10,662 nt of DNA from Eubacterium sp. (GTDB lineage Bacteria; Bacillota; Clostridia; Oscillospirales; Acutalibacteraceae): positions 7,422-18,083 of the forward strand of contig JAIDEF010000140.1 in assembly GCA_029054965.1 (NCBI GenBank). Direction: 5' to 3'. Positions 6,472 to 10,662 of this stretch are shown one piece after another (positions within the stretch are counted from its first letter, which is position 1; the number at the start of each line of letters is the position of its first letter). The notes beneath the pieces were generated by a model, which was not told the DNA's origin, searched no databases, and saw nothing but the letters and a program-made list of their open reading frames with translations. The position numbers were made by a program, and so were the translations under genes.

Positions 6472-6497
6472 AATTTTTATTAGGAGGTATTTCTCAA

Positions 6498-9128
6498 ATG
6501 GCAAAAAAGTATTGTTACCTTTTTTCAGAGGGTAATGCTGACATGAGAGAACTTCTCGGCGGTAAGGGTGCAAACCTTGCTGAGATGACAAACATTGGTC
6601 TGCCTGTTCCACAGGGTTTCACAATTTCTACTGAAGCTTGTACTCAGTATTATGAAGACGGTCGTGAAATCAACGACGGCATTATGGCTGAAATCAATGA
6701 GTACATTGTTAAAATGGAAGAGATTACCGGCAAAAAGTTCGGTGATAAGGAAAATCCTCTTCTTGTATCTGTTCGTTCAGGTGCCAGAGCTTCAATGCCC
6801 GGTATGATGGACACAATCCTTAACTTAGGTCTTAACGAGGACGTAGTTAATGCTATTGCTGAGAAATCAGGCAATCCAAGATGGGCTTGGGACTGCTACA
6901 GAAGATTCATCCAGATGTATTCTGACGTAGTTATGGAAGTTGGTAAGAAATATTTTGAAGAGCTTATCGACGATATGAAAGAGAAGAAGGGCGTTACTCA
7001 GGACGTTGATCTTGATGCTGATGACCTTAAAGAGCTTGCTACTCAGTTCAAAGCTGAGTACAAAGAGAAGATTGGTGACGACTTCCCAACTGATCCTAAG
7101 GAGCAGTTAATGGGTGCTGTTAAGGCTGTATTCCGTTCATGGGACAACCCTCGTGCAAACGTATATCGTCGTGACAACGATATTCCTTATTCATGGGGTA
7201 CTGCTGTTAACGTTCAGTCAATGGCTTTCGGTAACATGGGTGACGATTGCGGTACAGGTGTTGCTTTCACACGTGACCCTGCTACAGGTAAAAAGGGTCT
7301 GTTCGGTGAGTTCTTAACAAACGCACAGGGCGAGGACGTAGTTGCCGGTGTTCGTACACCAATGCACATTTCAGAGATGGAGCAGAAATTCCCTGAGGCT
7401 TTCGCTGAGTTCTCAAAGGTTTGCGAAACTCTTGAAAACCACTACAGAGATATGCAGGATATGGAGTTCACTGTTGAACATGGTAAGCTCTTTATGCTCC
7501 AGACACGTAACGGTAAGAGAACAGCTCAGGCTGCTCTTCAGATTGCTTGTGATTTAGTTGATGAGGGTATGAGAACTCCTGAAGAGGCAGTTGCTATGAT
7601 CGATCCTCGTAACCTTGACACACTTCTTCACCCACAGTTTGACTCTGCTGCATTAAAGGCTGCAACACCTGCCGGCAAGGGTCTTGGCGCTTCTCCTGGT
7701 GCTGCTTGCGGTAAGGTTGTATTCACCGCTGACGATGCAGTTGCTTGGAACGAAAAGGGCGAGAAGGTTGTTCTTGTTCGTCTTGAAACCTCACCTGAGG
7801 ATATCACAGGTATGAAGGCTGCTCAGGGTATCCTTACAGTTCGCGGTGGTATGACATCACACGCTGCCGTAGTTGCTCGTGGTATGGGTACTTGCTGTGT
7901 ATCAGGCTGCGGCGAAATCGCTATGGACGAAGAAAACAAGAAATTTACTCTTGCAGGTAAAGAATACCACGAGGGTGACTATATTTCAATTGATGGTTCA
8001 ACAGGTAACATCTATGACGGTGTAATTCCTACTGTTGACGCTACTATCGCAGGTACATTCGGCAGAATCATGGGTTGGGCTGATGAGTTCAGAGTACTCA
8101 AGGTTCGTACAAACGCTGATACTCCTGCTGATGCTAAGAAGGCAAGAGAGCTCGGTGCTGAAGGTATCGGTCTTTGCCGTACAGAGCATATGTTCTTTGA
8201 GGAGGACAGAATTGCTGCATTCCGTGAAATGATTTGTTCAGATACTGTTGAAGAGAGAGAAGCTGCTCTTGAGAAGATTCTTCCTTATCAGCAGAGCGAC
8301 TTCGAGGCTCTTTATGAAGCACTTGAGGGCTGTCCTGTAACAATCCGTTTCTTAGACCCACCTCTCCACGAGTTTGTTCCTACAGACGAAGAGGATATCA
8401 AGAAGCTTGCTGATGCACAGGGCAAATCAGTTGAAGATATTAAAAACCTTATTGCATCTCTCCACGAGTTCAACCCAATGATGGGTCACCGTGGTTTACG
8501 TCTTGCAGTAACTTATCCTGAAATTGCAAAGATGCAGACAAAGGCTGTTATCCGTGCAGCTATCAACGTACAGAAGGCTCATCCTGATTGGACTGTTGCT
8601 CCTGAGATTATGATTCCTCTTGCTTGCGACACCAAGGAGCTTAAGTATGTTAAGACTATGGTTGTTGAAACTGCTGATGCAGAAATCGCTGCTGCAGGTG
8701 TTGAGATGAAGTACGAAGTTGGTACAATGATTGAGATTCCTCGTGCTGCTCTTACTGCTGCTGACATCGCTACAGAGGCTGAGTTCTTCTGCTTCGGTAC
8801 AAACGATTTAACACAGATGACATTCGGCTTCAGCCGTGACGATGCAGGTAAGTTCTTAGATGCTTACTATGATGCAAAGATTTTCGAGAACGATCCATTT
8901 GCTAAGCTTGATCAGACAGGTGTAGGTCAGCTTATGGAGCTTGCTGTTAAGAATGGTAAGACAACTCGTCCTGAGCTTCACTGCGGTATCTGCGGTGAGC
9001 ACGGCGGTGACCCATCATCAGTTGAGTTCTGTCACAAGATTGGTCTTGACTATGTATCTTGCTCACCATTCAGAGTTCCAATCGCTCGCCTTGCTGCTGC
9101 ACAGGCTGCAATTGCTGAAAAGAAATAA
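6498..9128 (+). CDS. ppdK: Pyruvate, phosphate dikinase
   Basis: This cytoplasmic enzyme reversibly converts pyruvate, ATP and phosphate to PEP, AMP and PPi. In anaerobic clostridia it serves glycolysis with PPi as energy donor, or PEP formation. Its 876 residues match the 874-residue Clostridium symbiosum type. The N-terminal ATP-grasp region (1 to about 350) shows GGKGANLAEM (21-30) and SVRSGARASMPGMMDT. The swivelling phosphohistidine domain (about 385-510) has GGMTSHAAVVARGMG with the phospho-acceptor His455 and Thr453, the position of the regulatory Thr of plant PPDK. The C-terminal TIM barrel (about 520-876) has GIGLCRTEHMFF, RFLDPPLHEFVPT, FGTNDLTQMTFGFSRDD and the catalytic Cys832 in CGICGEHGGDP. 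AGGAGGT (6482-6488) precedes the ATG. Heavy use of GGT, GCT, GTT and CGT, unlike its neighbours, suggests high expression. It is monocistronic: its own promoter and a strong terminator flank it. Confidence 0.98.
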   Translation: MAKKYCYLFSEGNADMRELLGGKGANLAEMTNIGLPVPQGFTISTEACTQYYEDGREINDGIMAEINEYIVKMEEITGKKFGDKENPLLVSVRSGARASMPGMMDTILNLGLNEDVVNAIAEKSGNPRWAWDCYRRFIQMYSDVVMEVGKKYFEELIDDMKEKKGVTQDVDLDADDLKELATQFKAEYKEKIGDDFPTDPKEQLMGAVKAVFRSWDNPRANVYRRDNDIPYSWGTAVNVQSMAFGNMGDDCGTGVAFTRDPATGKKGLFGEFLTNAQGEDVVAGVRTPMHISEMEQKFPEAFAEFSKVCETLENHYRDMQDMEFTVEHGKLFMLQTRNGKRTAQAALQIACDLVDEGMRTPEEAVAMIDPRNLDTLLHPQFDSAALKAATPAGKGLGASPGAACGKVVFTADDAVAWNEKGEKVVLVRLETSPEDITGMKAAQGILTVRGGMTSHAAVVARGMGTCCVSGCGEIAMDEENKKFTLAGKEYHEGDYISIDGSTGNIYDGVIPTVDATIAGTFGRIMGWADEFRVLKVRTNADTPADAKKARELGAEGIGLCRTEHMFFEEDRIAAFREMICSDTVEEREAALEKILPYQQSDFEALYEALEGCPVTIRFLDPPLHEFVPTDEEDIKKLADAQGKSVEDIKNLIASLHEFNPMMGHRGLRLAVTYPEIAKMQTKAVIRAAINVQKAHPDWTVAPEIMIPLACDTKELKYVKTMVVETADAEIAAAGVEMKYEVGTMIEIPRAALTAADIATEAEFFCFGTNDLTQMTFGFSRDDAGKFLDAYYDAKIFENDPFAKLDQTGVGQLMELAVKNGKTTRPELHCGICGEHGGDPSSVEFCHKIGLDYVSCSPFRVPIARLAAAQAAIAEKK

Positions 9129-9140
9129 TTTCTGAATATA

Positions 9141-9172
9141 AAAAGAGGTGTAGAAATACACCTCTTTTTTTC
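9141..9172 (+). terminator. Strong rho-independent terminator of ppdK
   Basis: A perfect 12-bp stem (9141-9152 with 9157-9168), closed by a GAAA tetraloop, is followed by a T-run. It starts 13 nt after the ppdK stop codon. The A-run on the left arm would also give a T-tail on the minus strand, so it may work in both directions. Confidence 0.93.
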
Positions 9173-9200
9173 ATGTAAACTAATTTTCTCCACAATCTCC

Positions 9201-9229
9201 TTGCTTTAAAATAAAAAATAATATAGAAT
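9201..9229 (+). promoter_or_regulatory. Sigma-A-type promoter of the metallophosphoesterase gene
   Basis: TTGCTT (9201-9206), a 17-nt spacer and TAGAAT (9224-9229) precede the gene in very AT-rich DNA. Transcription would start near 9236, giving a short leader with the GGGGGAGAG ribosome binding site at 9255-9263. Confidence 0.55.
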
Positions 9230-9267
9230 ATAAATAAAGTATTATTACTTTATAGGGGGAGAGAATT

Positions 9268-10521
9268 ATGAAAATCTTAAAAAAGGCAGCAGCTCTTCTT
9301 ATGAGCTGCACAATGCTCACTGCAGCGGCAACACCGTTAACAGCATTCGCAGAGTCTGCACAGCAGAATAGGGAGGAAGCTATGGAGCTTAAATTTAATG
9401 AAAATGGTGAATTTAAAATTCTTGCTATTGCTGACACTCAGGACACTGATCAACCTCAAAAGGAAATGCTGGATATTTTAAACAACACACTTGATGAGGT
9501 TAAGCCTGATCTTGTTGTTTTCCTTGGCGATAACACCGCCGGCTGGTGGAAAGGTGTTACAAAGGAAAAGACCGCAACTGCTATCCGCAAATTAATTGAG
9601 CCTGTTGATAAACGAAATGTTCCGTTTGCTATTGTTTACGGAAATCATGACCACGAAGGTCTTTGCCACAAGAGCAATGGGATGACAGAAGAGGAAGCAA
9701 AGGAATTTATGCTCTCAATTTATCAGGAATTTCCTACCTGCCTTGCAATCGAAGGTAAGGAGATGACAGGCTGCGGTACATATAATCTTTTAATTAAAGA
9801 CCATACAGGCACAAAAGATATTTTCAATCTCTGGATGATGGACTCAAATCCATATTATGAAAACGGATACGGCTTTGTTCAGCCTGACCAGAGAGATTGG
9901 TATATTAAAACCTCAAATGAGCTTAAAGAAGCAAATGGCGGTACTCCGCTGCCTTCACTTCTCTTCCAGCACATTGCAGTGCCTGAAGTTTATCAGCTTG
10001 CTGACTCATCGGATTCCAAAAAAGAAGGATATGTTCACGGAAACACTGCTATGTTCAGGGATAAGTATTGGAAAGCTTCATCTGATATTCTTCAGGGAAC
10101 ATTTGAAGAGGGTCCATGCCCTGCCGATGTTGAGCATGACCAGTTTGAAACCTGGAAAAATCAGGGCGATATTATAGGTGCTTTCTTCGGTCACGATCAT
10201 CCGAATGACTATCTCGGAGAGCTTGAAGGAATCAAGCTTTGTGCTGTTCCTGCGGCAGGCTATTACAGCTATGGCTGGAATCACGGAGCAAGAACAATTA
10301 CACTGCATGAAAACAATTTAACTGATTTTGAAACCGAAATTCTAAAGGCTGATGATATTCTCGGATATGAGGTTAAGCCTGCTTATAAAGATAAGCACGG
10401 ATATCACGAATATAAAACCAAGTTTTTACCCGGCGTTATAGGAGGTACAGCAGGAGCTGCCGTATTGGCTGCAGCCGTTATCGGAATATCAGCATTCATT
10501 AAAAAGAAAAAATCAAAATAA
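9268..10521 (+). CDS. Exported, membrane-anchored metallophosphoesterase
   Basis: The 417-residue protein has an N-terminal signal peptide (1-28, cleavage probably after LTAFA). A calcineurin-like metallophosphoesterase domain covers about 48-330. A C-terminal membrane segment (about 388-411) ends in a short Lys-rich tail (KKKKSK), so the catalytic domain should face outward. Metal-site motifs are Asp56 in ADTQD (the first motif is DxQ rather than DxH, as in the PAP29/Dcr2-like group), GDN (87-89, Asp88), GNHD (125-128), His235 in FQH, and GHDH (308-311). The substrate cannot be read from sequence. Phosphate release from an extracellular phosphoester is the family-level expectation. ATG at 9268 has a purine-rich ribosome binding site (GGGGGAGAG, 9255-9263). 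The gene has its own promoter and is separated from ppdK by a terminator. Confidence 0.9.
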   Translation: MKILKKAAALLMSCTMLTAAATPLTAFAESAQQNREEAMELKFNENGEFKILAIADTQDTDQPQKEMLDILNNTLDEVKPDLVVFLGDNTAGWWKGVTKEKTATAIRKLIEPVDKRNVPFAIVYGNHDHEGLCHKSNGMTEEEAKEFMLSIYQEFPTCLAIEGKEMTGCGTYNLLIKDHTGTKDIFNLWMMDSNPYYENGYGFVQPDQRDWYIKTSNELKEANGGTPLPSLLFQHIAVPEVYQLADSSDSKKEGYVHGNTAMFRDKYWKASSDILQGTFEEGPCPADVEHDQFETWKNQGDIIGAFFGHDHPNDYLGELEGIKLCAVPAAGYYSYGWNHGARTITLHENNLTDFETEILKADDILGYEVKPAYKDKHGYHEYKTKFLPGVIGGTAGAAVLAAAVIGISAFIKKKKSK

Positions 10522-10529
10522 CAACAAAA

Positions 10530-10552
10530 TGGTACAGTCTTTGACTGTACCA
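10530..10552. repeat. 10-bp hairpin just after the phosphoesterase gene
   Basis: TGGTACAGTC (10530-10539) and GACTGTACCA (10543-10552) pair perfectly around TTT. No T-run follows on the plus strand, so it is not a classical terminator for the phosphoesterase gene, although it may stop or protect the transcript. On the minus strand it is followed by TTTTGTTG, which is terminator-like. It abuts a second inverted repeat. Confidence 0.7.
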
Positions 10553-10592
10553 CAGCGTGTAGAAAAAGTCTAATTACAAATTCTGCACGCTG
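10553..10592. repeat. Second inverted repeat of a possible dispersed intergenic element
   Basis: CAGCGTGTAGA (10553-10563) pairs with TCTGCACGCTG (10582-10592), 11 bp with one G-T wobble, around an 18-nt AT-rich loop. It starts one base after the preceding hairpin ends. The following bases to 10662 contain no supportable gene but do include a short GTAC-GTTG-GTAC hairpin (10631-10642). The whole 10530-10662 tract is less AT-rich than the other intergenic DNA. It may be an intergenic repeat family member that continues outside the window. Confidence 0.5.
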
Positions 10593-10662
10593 GCAGACGT
10601 TGAGAAATGGAGCTGAATTTCGTTTTTTGCGAGGATTGCTGTACGTTGGTACTGCTTCCGAG

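Noticed and set aside
10530..10552. Ordinary rho-independent terminator of the phosphoesterase gene
   Set aside because: The stem is strong, but the plus strand continues with CAGCGTGT, not a T-run. A structural repeat or minus-strand terminator is at least as likely.
1..10662. CRISPR arrays, tRNA or rRNA genes, insertion sequences
   Set aside because: No regularly spaced identical direct repeats, cloverleaf with a CCA-type acceptor, rRNA-like tract or transposase was seen on either strand.

Overview
The window looks like a chromosomal segment of a low-GC gut Firmicute, most likely a Ruminococcus-like member of the Oscillospiraceae. The reasons are strong AGGAGG-type ribosome binding sites, AT-rich intergenic DNA, Thr-rich (TTTKK, TTTEPTTK) extracellular linkers, InlB-type B-repeats beside Cys-rich repeats, and a pyruvate phosphate dikinase gene with strongly biased codons. 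The genus is inferred from style only. The window carries six protein genes: four on the minus strand (left 60%) and two on the plus strand (right 40%).

Left part (1-3914, minus). An ECF sigma factor gene is followed after 13-22 nt by one very large gene that runs off the left edge; 1,108 residues are visible. The large protein has a cytoplasmic N-terminus of about 92 residues and a single membrane segment. Outside the membrane it has four copies of an acidic GIEDIDGGW motif, six Listeria-Bacteroides (Flg_new/InlB B) repeats, four His/Cys repeats, an Ig-like domain and the start of a probable Fn3 domain. This is the architecture of a sigma factor controlled by a membrane partner that reads an extracellular signal. 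A likely ECF-type promoter lies directly upstream of the sigma gene, which suggests autoregulation, and its predicted start site argues for a TTG start codon. This locus is the most unusual part of the window.

Middle (3945-6329, minus). glmU (UDP-GlcNAc synthesis) and a VanW-domain lipoprotein gene form a two-gene unit. It has a good sigma-A-type promoter in front of glmU and a rho-independent terminator after vanW. The pairing links cell-wall precursor supply with a surface protein of unknown biochemical role.

Right (6368-10662, plus). ppdK (pyruvate phosphate dikinase) is transcribed divergently from glmU. It has its own TTGTAA-N17-TATAAT promoter, a leader of about 95 nt with mutually exclusive hairpins, and a very strong terminator. 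Next comes an independently promoted gene for an exported, membrane-anchored metallophosphoesterase. The last 140 bases hold no gene but two nested-style inverted repeats resembling a dispersed intergenic element that continues past the window.
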